Assembly (NCBI GenBank): GCA_023414355.1
Contig: JAEZOB010000061.1
Location: 1 to 18,623 of the forward strand
DNA length: 18,623 nucleotides
Origin: Bacillota bacterium
Lineage (GTDB): Bacteria; Bacillota; Clostridia; Lachnospirales; Lachnospiraceae
Direction: 5' to 3'
The position numbers and the translations under genes are program-made. Below, piece by piece: positions 1-7,956 of the stretch (positions within the stretch are counted from its first letter, which is position 1; the number at the start of each line of letters is the position of its first letter). Under the pieces are notes generated by a model. The model was given only the letters and a program-made list of their open reading frames with translations, had not been told where the DNA came from and made no database searches.

Positions 1-41
1 AACGCTTTGCGTTCCGGTGAAAGCTTCCTTTGTCTTGCCAT
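1..41 (-). CDS. IS256-family transposase, N-terminal fragment (runs off the window)
   Basis: An ATG at 41-39 (minus strand) has GGAGGAT upstream at a suitable distance and opens a frame MARQRKLSPERKA that is still open at the window edge. Transposases of the IS256 (mutator-like) family in clostridia often start with a similar basic MAR.K.LS.E stretch before the first conserved helix. Only 13 residues are visible, so the family call depends on the neighbouring terminal repeat and is tentative. Confidence 0.5.
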   Translation of the reverse strand, partial: MARQRKLSPERKA

Positions 42-127
42 AAAATAATCCTCCTAGATTAATATTTATTTTAACATTAATCCAAGAGGATTTCTTTATC
101 AGTTTACACAAAATAATTTACAGACTC
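1..127 (-). mobile_element. IS256-family insertion sequence, one end only
   Basis: The left edge holds the 5' end of a minus-strand transposase gene preceded by what looks like a terminal inverted repeat. Read on the minus strand from 127, the end begins GAGTCTGTAAATTATTTTG and continues into GTGTAAA, resembling the ends of IS256-family elements, which commonly contain GTGTAAA. The rest of the element lies outside the window, so the second end and any target duplication cannot be checked. The outer boundary near 127 is an estimate. Family assignment rests on this repeat plus the first residues of the encoded protein. Confidence 0.55.
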
Positions 128-162
128 ACGAATTGATTAAATTATTTTAGAGGATATTCTTT

Positions 163-199
163 AGTCAGAGCTTACAGTTTATTACCGTAAGCTCTGACT
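163..199 (-). terminator. Hairpin just after the lipoprotein stop codon
   Basis: A perfect 13-bp inverted repeat (AGTCAGAGCTTAC at 163-175 and GTAAGCTCTGACT at 187-199) surrounds an 11-nt loop. It starts 8 nt beyond the stop codon of the minus-strand lipoprotein gene. The T-rich run (ATTTTCTTTT) is on the plus-strand side, so as an intrinsic terminator it fits plus-strand readthrough best. On the minus strand it may act as an mRNA 3'-end stabiliser or a weak terminator. Confidence 0.55.
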
Positions 200-207
200 A
201 TTTTCTT

Positions 208-2481
208 TTACTCACTTAAGTAAGTATTTACTTTATTCATAAAGCTTGCACAAACCGTGTCTAAATCCTCTTTGCCAGCTAAGTATGGTATACCTTCTTC
301 AACAATCATATCCATCACATAAATATTATTAATCGTAGGTGTTGCTAATTGTTTAGCCGTGTCAAATAGTACTTGAGCTTCTTCCGCTGTCGGGTAATTA
401 ATCTCTATGACTCGTAGATTACCATCCGATTTTGGATACGCTATGGCATCGTATACTTCTCCTTTATGGCCTTGATTGTCTTCCAACCAATTATGAAACG
501 CAGCGGTATTCATAGGGAAGCCATCCCCAACTTGTACAGATTGATTTTCTTCAGAAATTACCCATTGAATAAAGTCTTTTGCTAACTCAGTTTCTTTTGA
601 GGCTTTATTCACTCCTATCATTCCTTTTGGTATAAAGGTGTTATTTACCAAATAACAGCCTCCTCCTATTTCTGATGCACATGTAGTACTTTGCCTATAA
701 GCTCTCATATTACTTACATACGGCATAACTACTTCGTAATCAGCTTCAAAAACTTGTATTTGATTCATTGTAAATATATCTAATATACGTTTATCTCTAT
801 AATCATAACTGCCTATATTATTATTGATTGCTACACTTTCATCATTAATACCCATACTTTCTGCTATTGTCTTTACTTGATTCAAGAAAGTTTTTAATTC
901 CTCTGCTTTTAACTCACCCTCATTGTTAACCAAATCATTATAATGGGTAAATAAAAACAACTGTAATAATTCCTTATATGACATGATAGGAAATAGCTCC
1001 TGATCTGTCGAAGTCGCTAGCTCTGTAAGCTGCTCCAAAGAAATTGAGGTTTCTTTCCTCGGTTCCCTTGTTATATACATAGGAAAACAAAAATGTAATG
1101 GCATTCCGTAAACAGCATCATTTTGAACATAGTTACTGGCAATATTACTCATAAGACTTCCATCTTCGATCTTTGGCATCATAATATCGCTAATATCTAG
1201 GAGGACACCTTTGTCAATATAAGAATCCATTGGCAACCCATCCAACAAGAAGAGATCAGCTCCTTTACCAGCCAGAACCTCTGTATTTAGCGCTCTAATC
1301 TGTTCCTCCATGGTTACACCAGACTCATCACTTGATGCTACCTGATATTTAATTCTTACACCAACATGATTTTTCTGATATTGTGCTATTGCTTCACGAA
1401 GGGAGATATCATCCCATAAGGAGTATATTGTTAGTTCTCTCTCTACAATTGGCAAAGCTGTACTATCAAACTTATAGCATGCGAATGAGTTTTCTTTTCC
1501 TTCTATTATCGATTTATAGTAAACATAATAGACTTCTTTATCCTCATTCTTCATCTGAAAAGCAATAGAATCGATCGTCGGTACGCACATGCTATTAAAA
1601 CTACCATCAACTACAGTCTCCCATAACGTCGTGTCCTTCGCTAAACGGTGGATGCCATTATCATCAAGTAAATAAAGATTTCCTTCTTTTGATACCTGTA
1701 GCTTTGAGTTCTCTTGCAGCGCTTCACATGGATACTTAAGTTTCTCTCCTGTTTCACAATTCAGCGAACATACCTCTGGAGTGCCTAATGAAGTATAATA
1801 AATTATATTTCCCTTTACCACATACCCGTTAGAAGTTGGCAATTCGAAGTTAGTGATCGATTTCTTATCTGTCAAGGAATAAGATAATATTTCTTTTTGA
1901 TAGTTTTCCTGATAAAACAGAATTCCATTTGCTGTAACCTGGATATTCATAACATGTGTTCCCTTTGAGACTTCATTCCCACTGTCTTCCTGATTCCAGG
2001 ACGCAGGTGTTACTTCTTCGCAAGAAGTCATATCCTTATTCGTCCGATATAATTTTGCACAATTCACAACTCCTTGTACATCACTTTTCTGGCCTATCAG
2101 TTCAACCTTATTAATCATCAAATAATAAAGTCCATCTTCTCCTAAGGATAGGCTATACGAGCAGTCCTGTCCGTCCAAAAAGTTATCGAAACAAGTAATT
2201 TGTTTCTTTTCATAGTTATCACCGACAAGCAAATACTGCCAAAGCTCCTTCTTTTCTCCCTCAAGTAGACTATAATATCCCACATTACCCTCTTCATCCA
2301 CTAATATAGCGAGAAAATTCTCTCCATCTTTCAGTTCCGGTTCTTTCATCTCCTGTTCTACATATCGACCCGTTTCCTCTGTAGAATTCGAAGCTTCTTT
2401 TAATTTATTTGACTTACTACATCCCACTAGCATTACCATGAGTACAAATAAAGTAAAGCTTAATAATCTCCTTTTCCCCAT
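208..2481 (-). CDS. Lipoprotein: N-terminal propeller-like region fused to ABC-type solute-binding domain
   Basis: 757 aa. Residues 1-21 form a lipoprotein signal peptide ending in the lipobox LVGC with Cys21 as the lipidated residue, so the mature protein should sit on the outer face of the membrane. Residues about 50-345 consist of repeated beta-strand-rich units ending in short phrases such as DDNGIHRL and GNIIYYTS, resembling propeller blades. From about 349 (ELTIYSLWDDISLREAIAQY) to the end the pattern is that of family 1 extracellular solute-binding proteins. The double-domain length is well above the usual 400-550 aa of a binding protein. No ABC permease or ATPase gene lies nearby. The divergent two-component system suggests a sensing role, which is inference. 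The start is supported by GGAGGG seven bases upstream. Confidence 0.8.
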   Translation of the reverse strand: MGKRRLLSFTLFVLMVMLVGCSKSNKLKEASNSTEETGRYVEQEMKEPELKDGENFLAILVDEEGNVGYYSLLEGEKKELWQYLLVGDNYEKKQITCFDNFLDGQDCSYSLSLGEDGLYYLMINKVELIGQKSDVQGVVNCAKLYRTNKDMTSCEEVTPASWNQEDSGNEVSKGTHVMNIQVTANGILFYQENYQKEILSYSLTDKKSITNFELPTSNGYVVKGNIIYYTSLGTPEVCSLNCETGEKLKYPCEALQENSKLQVSKEGNLYLLDDNGIHRLAKDTTLWETVVDGSFNSMCVPTIDSIAFQMKNEDKEVYYVYYKSIIEGKENSFACYKFDSTALPIVERELTIYSLWDDISLREAIAQYQKNHVGVRIKYQVASSDESGVTMEEQIRALNTEVLAGKGADLFLLDGLPMDSYIDKGVLLDISDIMMPKIEDGSLMSNIASNYVQNDAVYGMPLHFCFPMYITREPRKETSISLEQLTELATSTDQELFPIMSYKELLQLFLFTHYNDLVNNEGELKAEELKTFLNQVKTIAESMGINDESVAINNNIGSYDYRDKRILDIFTMNQIQVFEADYEVVMPYVSNMRAYRQSTTCASEIGGGCYLVNNTFIPKGMIGVNKASKETELAKDFIQWVISEENQSVQVGDGFPMNTAAFHNWLEDNQGHKGEVYDAIAYPKSDGNLRVIEINYPTAEEAQVLFDTAKQLATPTINNIYVMDMIVEEGIPYLAGKEDLDTVCASFMNKVNTYLSE

Positions 2482-2499
2482 ATCATAGCCCTCCTATAA

Positions 2500-2533
2500 A
2501 CGTTATATCTAAATTGTAAAAGGTAATTCTCAA
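2500..2533 (-). promoter_or_regulatory. Candidate promoter of the lipoprotein gene
   Basis: On the minus strand a TTGAGA hexamer (2533-2528) lies upstream of an AT-rich stretch containing TAGATATAAC about 17-20 nt further on, and the gene starts shortly after. The -35 box is good; the -10 box is poor or badly spaced, so this is only a candidate. Confidence 0.3.
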
Positions 2534-2555
2534 AAAAAACTTAAATTAGTGAATA

Positions 2556-2645
2556 CTAAATCACTTTATTTTCATAACGCCATAACGTAGCATCCTTAAC
2601 CAATGGGTGGATACCATCCCCGTCGCACAATTTCATGATCTTATC
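2556..2645 (-). pseudogene. Relic of a paralogue of the neighbouring lipoprotein gene
   Basis: Read on the minus strand, 2636-2574 translates to MKLCDGDGIHPLVKDATLWRY and runs to a TAG at 2556-2558. It aligns without gaps to residues 269-289 of the adjacent lipoprotein (LYLLDDNGIHRLAKDTTLWET), 11 of 21 residues identical, and the DNA match with about 1620-1690 is also visible. An in-frame TGA lies just upstream at 2648-2646, and nothing else of the gene remains. I read it as the residue of a second, deleted copy of the propeller-like region. It occupies the spacer between the lipoprotein gene and the two-component system. Confidence 0.6.
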
Positions 2646-2671
2646 TCATAGCTTCCTTCCCTTTCTCTTTA

Positions 2672-2701
2672 TTGACATAAATTGATCAATGAATCTATAA
2701 T
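2672..2701 (+). promoter_or_regulatory. Strong sigma-A promoter for the response regulator/kinase operon
   Basis: TTGACA at 2672-2677 and TATAAT at 2696-2701 are both perfect consensus boxes, separated by 18 nt. Transcription would start near 2708, giving a leader of about 50 nt before the response regulator start at 2759. Confidence 0.8.
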
Positions 2702-2758
2702 AAGGAAGAAACCTTGATGGAAGATTTATCCTAAAATTACATAAAGCGAGAGAAGGAT

Positions 2759-3433
2759 ATGCAGATATTAGTTGTGGAAGATGATTTAGAATTATGTAAT
2801 ATCATTGACTTAAGATTAAAGCGAGAAGGTTATCATGTTGAGTCCTGTCACAATGGGTCGGATGCATTAGCATACCTTTTACAGTATTCCTACGATCTTG
2901 TTATATTAGATCGAATGCTACCCGAACTGGATGGTGTAAGCATTATGAAAAAGCTTCGAAATACAGGAAATTATGTACCGGTCATTATGGTTACTGCGCT
3001 CGATGGATTGACTGACCGTATTGACGGTCTAGACTCCGGTGCCGATGATTATCTTGTAAAACCTTTTGCTGTATCTGAGTTAACTGCAAGAATTCGTGCT
3101 TTGCTTCGCAGGCCACGAACTATGGAAATTATGAATACCGTGTCCTTTAGCGACCTAATACTCAACCCATTTGAATTAACCTTAACCTGCAAAGACAAAC
3201 ATTTAAAGATTTCCAAGAAAGAAAGTATGCTCCTAGAATATCTGATCATAAATCAAACCCAGACCTTAACACGAGAGCAAATCCTCCATCGTGTCTGGGG
3301 TGAGTCTGATATTGAGGAAGGAAGTCTCGATACCTATGTGTATTTTTTGAGAAGACACCTAAAAGCTTTACAAAGTAAAGTGGCTGTCATAACCGTCCAT
3401 GGACTAGGCTATCATTTAGGAGAAACCATATGA
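2759..3433 (+). CDS. Two-component response regulator, OmpR/PhoB family
   Basis: 224 aa DNA-binding response regulator. The receiver domain (about 1-118) has the acidic pair D8/D9, phospho-acceptor D51 in VILDRMLPELDG, switch T79 and conserved K101 in LVKPF. A winged-helix output domain of the OmpR type occupies about 125-222, with the usual C-terminal VHGLGYHL hairpin. It is the first gene of an operon behind a consensus promoter, and its stop overlaps the start of the kinase gene (ATGA), indicating translational coupling. The start has GAGAAGG just upstream at rather short spacing. Likely targets are the divergent lipoprotein gene and its own operon, from position only; no binding site was identified. 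Confidence 0.93.
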   Translation: MQILVVEDDLELCNIIDLRLKREGYHVESCHNGSDALAYLLQYSYDLVILDRMLPELDGVSIMKKLRNTGNYVPVIMVTALDGLTDRIDGLDSGADDYLVKPFAVSELTARIRALLRRPRTMEIMNTVSFSDLILNPFELTLTCKDKHLKISKKESMLLEYLIINQTQTLTREQILHRVWGESDIEEGSLDTYVYFLRRHLKALQSKVAVITVHGLGYHLGETI

Positions 3434-4716
3434 TACAAAGTTTAAGAAAGCGTCTGATTATCATTTACACCATTACTGCCGGTACTATATTAACAGCAGT
3501 CTTTTTCGTGGTTGCATTATTTTTTGAGTACCAATCCACACGCAATCAATATGAAGCTTTCTCCGATCATTCTTATACGTTAATGTCAAAACTAAAAACA
3601 GAAAATATAATTTCCGATATCTGGCTATCTGACTTGGAAAGTAAGTATCAATTGGTTATCTCCATCTATGATAATGGCAGTATTTTGTTATTTCCAGGTG
3701 CCTGGAAACCAGAAACTCCTCGTGATTTTCTATTAGAACAGGTCCGGCTTGCTGCGACACAAGATGGAATTTCTCTTTTTTCAAGGCCGGTTTCTTCTGA
3801 TACAATACAAACCGATATCTACACAATCACAGGAGAACACTCCGAAACTTATTATGGATCTGCCATTGTTTTAAAGAATAGTCATAGTTATAGAACCTTA
3901 TTTCTGCTAATGCCTACTAATAGCAATTCTTTACAAAGAATTTATTCACGCCTTCTCTTTGTTGTCTTTGATCTATTAGGCATCCTTGCACTTTTCGTGC
4001 TCATTCGTAAACTGGTTGACCGTTCTTTGCAACCAGTCAAAAAAAATCAACAGCGACAAACAGAATTTGTCGCTGCTGCTTCTCATGAATTGCGTTCTCC
4101 TCTTGCGGTCATTCGCGCCAATAACTCTACGATCAAATTAACACCGGAGGAGCAGTTGAATTGTGAGGCTGTGATAGAAAGCGAATGCAATCGGATGTCA
4201 CGCCTCATCAATGATATGCTTTTACTAGCATCTAATGATGCAAATACTTGGGCAATTCAAAAGAACGAAGTGAATATTGAAACGCTGATATTACAATCCT
4301 ATGAAAATCTTTCCCCAATTGCCAGGCAAAAGCAAATCCAAATTCTCCTTGACCTGCCCAGGGCAAATCTGCCTACCTTAATGGGTGACTATGACCGTCT
4401 ACTTCAGATTATTTCTATCTTACTAGATAATGCTATCTCCTATTCCAGCGCTAACAGTCAAATAATCATAAAGGCCGAATTGGAAAGAAAACATCTTTTA
4501 TTACATATCATCGATCACGGTATCGGTATTCCGGATGAAGCAAAGCCCTACGTCTTTGATCGCTTCTATCGTGTCGATTCTTCAAGAAGTAATAAAACTC
4601 ACTTTGGACTTGGGTTAAGTATTGCAAAAGAATTAGTCACCTTGCATCATGGAACTATTACATTGACCGATACTATATCAGGCGGCTGTACCTTCACCCT
4701 ACGTTTCCCCTGTTAA
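3430..4716 (+). CDS. Membrane sensor histidine kinase
   Basis: 428 aa. Two membrane segments (about 9-32 and 174-194) enclose an extracytoplasmic sensor region of about 140 residues with no family I recognise. No clear HAMP domain is visible; the second helix runs almost directly into the dimerisation domain with the H-box AASHELRSPLAVI (His219). The ATPase part has an N-box with N334 (LLDNAISYSS), G1 box DHGIGIP (362-368), F-box FDRFYR (376-381) and G2 box GLGLS (393-397). All catalytic features of an active kinase are present. It overlaps the response regulator gene by 4 nt and surely partners it. The signal may be linked to the divergent solute-binding lipoprotein, which is inference. Confidence 0.92.
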   Translation: MIQSLRKRLIIIYTITAGTILTAVFFVVALFFEYQSTRNQYEAFSDHSYTLMSKLKTENIISDIWLSDLESKYQLVISIYDNGSILLFPGAWKPETPRDFLLEQVRLAATQDGISLFSRPVSSDTIQTDIYTITGEHSETYYGSAIVLKNSHSYRTLFLLMPTNSNSLQRIYSRLLFVVFDLLGILALFVLIRKLVDRSLQPVKKNQQRQTEFVAAASHELRSPLAVIRANNSTIKLTPEEQLNCEAVIESECNRMSRLINDMLLLASNDANTWAIQKNEVNIETLILQSYENLSPIARQKQIQILLDLPRANLPTLMGDYDRLLQIISILLDNAISYSSANSQIIIKAELERKHLLLHIIDHGIGIPDEAKPYVFDRFYRVDSSRSNKTHFGLGLSIAKELVTLHHGTITLTDTISGGCTFTLRFPC

Positions 4717-4829
4717 GAGTTAGTCCTCAACAGCATCAGATACTTTAGTAAGAACAGGCACTTCCTCTTTATTTCCTCTTGCAATGTGGTAAATAGAGAA
4801 TCAAAAAAATCAAAGTTTCGACTTGATTT

Positions 4830-4870
4830 AGCCCTCGATATGTTTTAAGGTAAGTATATTGAGGGCTTTC
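4830..4870 (+). terminator. Probable intrinsic terminator after the kinase gene
   Basis: AGCCCTCGATAT (4830-4841) pairs with ATATTGAGGGCT (4856-4867) with one mismatch, leaving a 14-nt loop, followed by a short T run (TTTC). It sits 114 nt after the kinase stop, before the Crp-like gene. The U-tract is short, so efficiency may be modest. Confidence 0.5.
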
Positions 4871-4918
4871 AATGACAATAAGTCAAAATGAATGTAATGA
4901 CGATTATTTGGAGGATTT

Positions 4919-5509
4919 ATGTCGGTAAAAGCAAGTATTATTTTAGAGAAATACACGGGCCTGCATTTCGATCAATCAGTGAATCAGCTACTGGATGAAT
5001 ACTGTATCTTTGTTAAATTTCAAAAAAATACTATTGTACTTCTTCAAGGAGATTGAGCTACTAATTTGTTCTTTATAATGAGTGGTTTGGTAAGAGCTTA
5101 TTATATCGATGAAGAAGGAAATGATGTTACGAAAAGTTTTGCAGCGGAAAATGACTTCTTTTCAACGAAAGGTTATATCACCAATAGTCCGTCTTTATTT
5201 AATGTTGAGTGTCTGGAAGATTGTAACTGTATTCAGATTCCTTATGTGGTTTTGATAAAGATTATGGAGAATAATGAGAATATATTTAGAATATTTAACC
5301 AATATATCATTGCCGCTATGGAAAATCTAGAGATTAGGACAAGAAATCTTGTGATGAAAAATGCTGAAGAGCGATATAAAATATTTTTGGAAGAATATCC
5401 CGAACTAGAGCAACGAATTAATCAGAAATATATTGCTTCTTATATTGGAATAAGAACAGGTTCATTAAGTAGAATAAAGAAGAATATAAAGTTAAAAAAA
5501 TTAACATAG
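4919..5509 (+). pseudogene. Crp/Fnr-family transcriptional regulator with in-frame TGA
   Basis: An ATG at 4919 with GGAGGA upstream opens a frame typical of Crp/Fnr regulators (cyclic-nucleotide-binding beta-roll, then a helix-turn-helix). After 45 codons, in LLQGD-stop-ATNLFFIMSG, a TGA at 5054-5056 interrupts it. The frame then continues without a shift for 150 more codons through the remaining beta-roll, the dimer helix (ENLEIRTRNLVMKNAEERY) and the C-terminal HTH (YIASYIGIRTGSLSRIKKNI). Total length without the stop is 196 residues, normal for this family. The stop falls where relatives have a glycine or aromatic residue, so one substitution would explain it. Alternatives are reinitiation downstream (AAGGAG at 5046-5051, TTG at 5066 or a later ATG), a sequencing error, or readthrough. 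A protein from the reinitiation site would lack the first strands of the beta-roll. Confidence 0.75.
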
Positions 5510-5619
5510 GTGAATTACAATCACTCCTTTTTCACTATATTATTATAGTACAAACAATATGGCATATTGGGTAATGCAAAAACAATTGTAAATAATATAA
5601 CAGGAAAAAGGAGAATTAT

Positions 5620-6591
5620 ATGACCAGGGGTAATGTAATATTAATTAGTATAATCGGGATATTATTAATTTTATGTCTATTCATTTTTATGCTGTTCAGT
5701 CGTAAGGCTTATAATACAAAAGACTTTAATCAGAATATTTTTAGTTCGCATTTGGATACTATAGAGAATTCTGATTCTGATAATCTTATAATAAGTTCAC
5801 CTATAGTAGATGTTAAGTACATAAATTCCGGTAATTTGAAAGTAAGGTTATCCAATCCTTTGAATCTTAAACATTCGGCATGTAAAAATATGAAAGATGA
5901 AGATGTTCAGTTACCAATTAATGCTTATTTAATACATCATAAGAAATATGGATATTTTCTAATCGATTCCGGTTGCGAAACTTCTTATGTAGATAACGCA
6001 TATGGACCAATGAGGGGATTGCTACTGCCTTTTTTTGTTCCAGAAACAAATCTTACGCTTATTAATGCTATTGAAAATCAATTATCTAATGAAGTGTTAA
6101 ATAATTTGAAAGGAGTCTTTTTTACACATTTGCATCCTGATCATACCGCGGGTTTACCTGCATTGCCGGATAACCTCATTTATGTTGCCGGAAAAGGAGA
6201 AAAATCTTATTCTGCAAAATGGTTTATTGAGTTTAATCATTTCAAAAGAAGTGACACAATGTATATGTTGGATTTTGATAAGATAGATACGAAGGAATTT
6301 TCAATCGGAAAAGCAATTGACATTTTTGGCGATCAAACGGTATGGGCAATATCAACCCCAGGACATTCAAAAGGGCATGTTTCATATCTGATTAATAGAG
6401 AGGATAGTCCGGTATTAATAGCTGGGGACGCTTGTATTCTCAATAAAAATTTAGAGCTTGAAGTTGGATCAGGAACCTCAGCAGCCGATAAAGAGCAAGA
6501 TCAAAAAACTTTAAATAAAATATGTACATTTTTAAAAAACAATCCTAATGTAGAAGTATGGTGTGGTCATGATTTCCCGAAATCATGGTAG
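5620..6591 (+). CDS. Membrane-anchored metallo-beta-lactamase-fold hydrolase
   Basis: 323 aa. An N-terminal hydrophobic helix (about 6-26) followed by a soluble domain indicates an outward-facing anchored protein or uncleaved signal. The metal-binding set of the superfamily is complete: THLHPDH (H170, H172, D174, H175), H249 in TPGHSKGH, D270 in IAGDA and H317 in WCGHD. Spacing and the CGHDF ending resemble the lactonase-like branch (relatives of AHL lactonases and other hydrolases), but substrate cannot be told from sequence. The start has AAGGAG eight bases upstream. It lies 110 bp after the interrupted Crp/Fnr-like gene on the same strand, which may once have controlled it. Confidence 0.85.
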   Translation: MTRGNVILISIIGILLILCLFIFMLFSRKAYNTKDFNQNIFSSHLDTIENSDSDNLIISSPIVDVKYINSGNLKVRLSNPLNLKHSACKNMKDEDVQLPINAYLIHHKKYGYFLIDSGCETSYVDNAYGPMRGLLLPFFVPETNLTLINAIENQLSNEVLNNLKGVFFTHLHPDHTAGLPALPDNLIYVAGKGEKSYSAKWFIEFNHFKRSDTMYMLDFDKIDTKEFSIGKAIDIFGDQTVWAISTPGHSKGHVSYLINREDSPVLIAGDACILNKNLELEVGSGTSAADKEQDQKTLNKICTFLKNNPNVEVWCGHDFPKSW

Positions 6592-7044
6592 CCATATTCA
6601 TTCACACCGATAGCTATGTGAATGAATACGTTCTCGCATACACCAATTCATCAGCTTCCTTAACACGCAGGGCATTGAGTGTTTCTTTTCTTGGCATGAT
6701 AATGCTCAACTCCATCCACCTTATCATAAAACATCTTACTATATACGGTAATATAAACAAACTTTTTTACAAATAAAATCTCTAAATGAAATATATAAAT
6801 ATAGCCGCTTCGCGACCTAAGTCTTGTAACGGCTATTATCATTTCCATTCAAATCGTGTACAAGTCGTGTACGCAGATATTTACTATTTTTTATAAGGGC
6901 TTTGTAGCAGTTAAGAACCGTAATGCATCAATCATAGAATATTCTGGTATGATCAATACATTTCAAAATACCAATTGCCTGTTTTTGCAATAACCCCGCA
7001 ATCTTGCATTAAATATTTTTCGTTTAACAAAACAAATGACATAC
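6592..7044. other. 453-bp intergenic stretch without a convincing gene
   Basis: Between the hydrolase and tetR stops. Besides the 6596-6627 inverted repeat it holds a smaller hairpin (ATAGCCG 6801-6807 with CGGCTAT 6830-6836) and a tandem pair of CGTGTAC motifs near 6855-6872. Short open frames exist on both strands but lack good ribosome sites or recognisable composition. The patchwork look suggests decayed sequence; I see no RNA gene. Confidence 0.4.
6596..6627. repeat. 11-bp perfect inverted repeat after the hydrolase gene
   Basis: ATTCATTCACA (6596-6606) and TGTGAATGAAT (6617-6627) form a stem with a 10-nt loop, beginning 4 nt after the hydrolase stop codon. There is no T run behind it, so it is more likely a 3'-end stabilising hairpin or an operator-like palindrome than a classic terminator. 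Confidence 0.45.
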
Positions 7045-7677
7045 TTATTTTTTAGTAAAGGCCTCACATAATAAATTAATACTAAAATCTATAAAGTCCT
7101 CTTCATCTAAAGAAAAATGATTTGTAAATGTTTTGCCTGATATAGAAAGCATATGAAAGAAGCCTGATATTATAAACTCAACAGAAAGTGTTAACTTGGT
7201 TGTATCAAGGTCTGAACGGATACTACCATCCGCCTTACCATCATTAATTACTTTTGAGATTTCCCGAACTAATAATTCGGAAACATTGTTGAATTCTCCT
7301 ATTTTCGGATTATCTTTACATGATTTTAAATACCCGACATAGTTCATCAGTTGCAAAGTACCAGGATAGTCATGGTAAAACCGAGCATAAGCAGATGCTA
7401 ATTTTCGAAGATTTTCAAACCCTGTAATTCCAGTACCAATATTCTCTTTACAATAGAATAATAATCTCTTAAATCCTCTTATTATTACTGTAAAAAACAA
7501 ATCTTCTTTATCTGTAAAATATTGATATACTGTTTTCCTTGTAAATTGAGCTTCTTTTGCAATATCTTCCATTGATGCTTTGTTATATCCCATTATAGTA
7601 AATACTTTTTCTGCTGCATTTACTATATCCTCTTCTCTTGATAATTTTTCTTTCTCTTTTCTAGACATGGAATCCAT
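7045..7677 (-). CDS. TetR/AcrR-family transcriptional regulator
   Basis: 210 aa. The N-terminal helix-turn-helix is clear: IVNAAEKVFTIMGYNKASMEDIAKEA then FTRKTVYQYFTDKEDLF, about residues 18-62, the family signature. The remaining 150 residues are the helical ligand-binding and dimer domain, which does not reveal the ligand. The start at 7677 is supported by AGGAGG 10 nt upstream; a second ATG at codon 4 is possible. The spacer to the divergent membrane-protein gene holds two palindromes 30-66 bp upstream of the start, so autoregulation and control of the neighbour are likely. Confidence 0.92.
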   Translation of the reverse strand: MDSMSRKEKEKLSREEDIVNAAEKVFTIMGYNKASMEDIAKEAQFTRKTVYQYFTDKEDLFFTVIIRGFKRLLFYCKENIGTGITGFENLRKLASAYARFYHDYPGTLQLMNYVGYLKSCKDNPKIGEFNNVSELLVREISKVINDGKADGSIRSDLDTTKLTLSVEFIISGFFHMLSISGKTFTNHFSLDEEDFIDFSINLLCEAFTKK

Positions 7678-7706
7678 ATAATTTATTCCTCCTACTTGGC
7701 AAGCGC

Positions 7707-7744
7707 AATATACGTGTTGTATATTATAGTTACACGTTGTAACT
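7707..7744. promoter_or_regulatory. Two palindromic candidate TetR operators
   Basis: Palindrome 1: AATATAC-5 nt-GTATATT (7707-7725). Palindrome 2: AGTTACA-CGT-TGTAACT (7728-7744). They sit 3 bp apart, both contain GT-rich centres (CGTGTTGTA and CACGTTGTA), and lie where the tetR promoter must be. Size and position suit dimer-binding sites of the adjacent regulator. Confidence 0.55.
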
Positions 7745-7910
7745 TTATTATACTTATTGTGTGTCTTGATTATATTACATTATTTACAATCTGTAAAGAA
7801 AATTGATTTATTAATAGGAGATGAAAAGGACATGGACTGAACTATTATAATGAAGATTAAAGGCAATGAAATATCAATGCGGTATATCTGCACTTATTTA
7901 TGCAAAACCG

Positions 7911-7939
7911 TATAATATACAATGAAGTTTAGTACTTCA
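7911..7939 (+). promoter_or_regulatory. Candidate -10 box and palindrome before the membrane-protein gene
   Basis: A perfect TATAAT lies at 7911-7916 with no good -35 box at 17 nt. Just downstream is TGAAGT-TTAGT-ACTTCA (7923-7939), in a position where a bound repressor would block transcription. The sequence differs from the palindromes nearer tetR. Confidence 0.4.
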
Positions 7940-7956
7940 ATAAAGGAGGAATTATT

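Noticed and set aside
6614..6697. 27-codon minus-strand frame MPRKETLNALRVKEADELVYARTYSFT
   Set aside because: It looks slightly protein-like, but the ribosome site is weakly placed, and it ends in the inverted repeat after the hydrolase gene; too short to support.
6585..6776. 63-aa plus-strand frame after the hydrolase gene
   Set aside because: It overlaps the hydrolase stop and the inverted repeat, lacks a ribosome site, and has unlikely composition.
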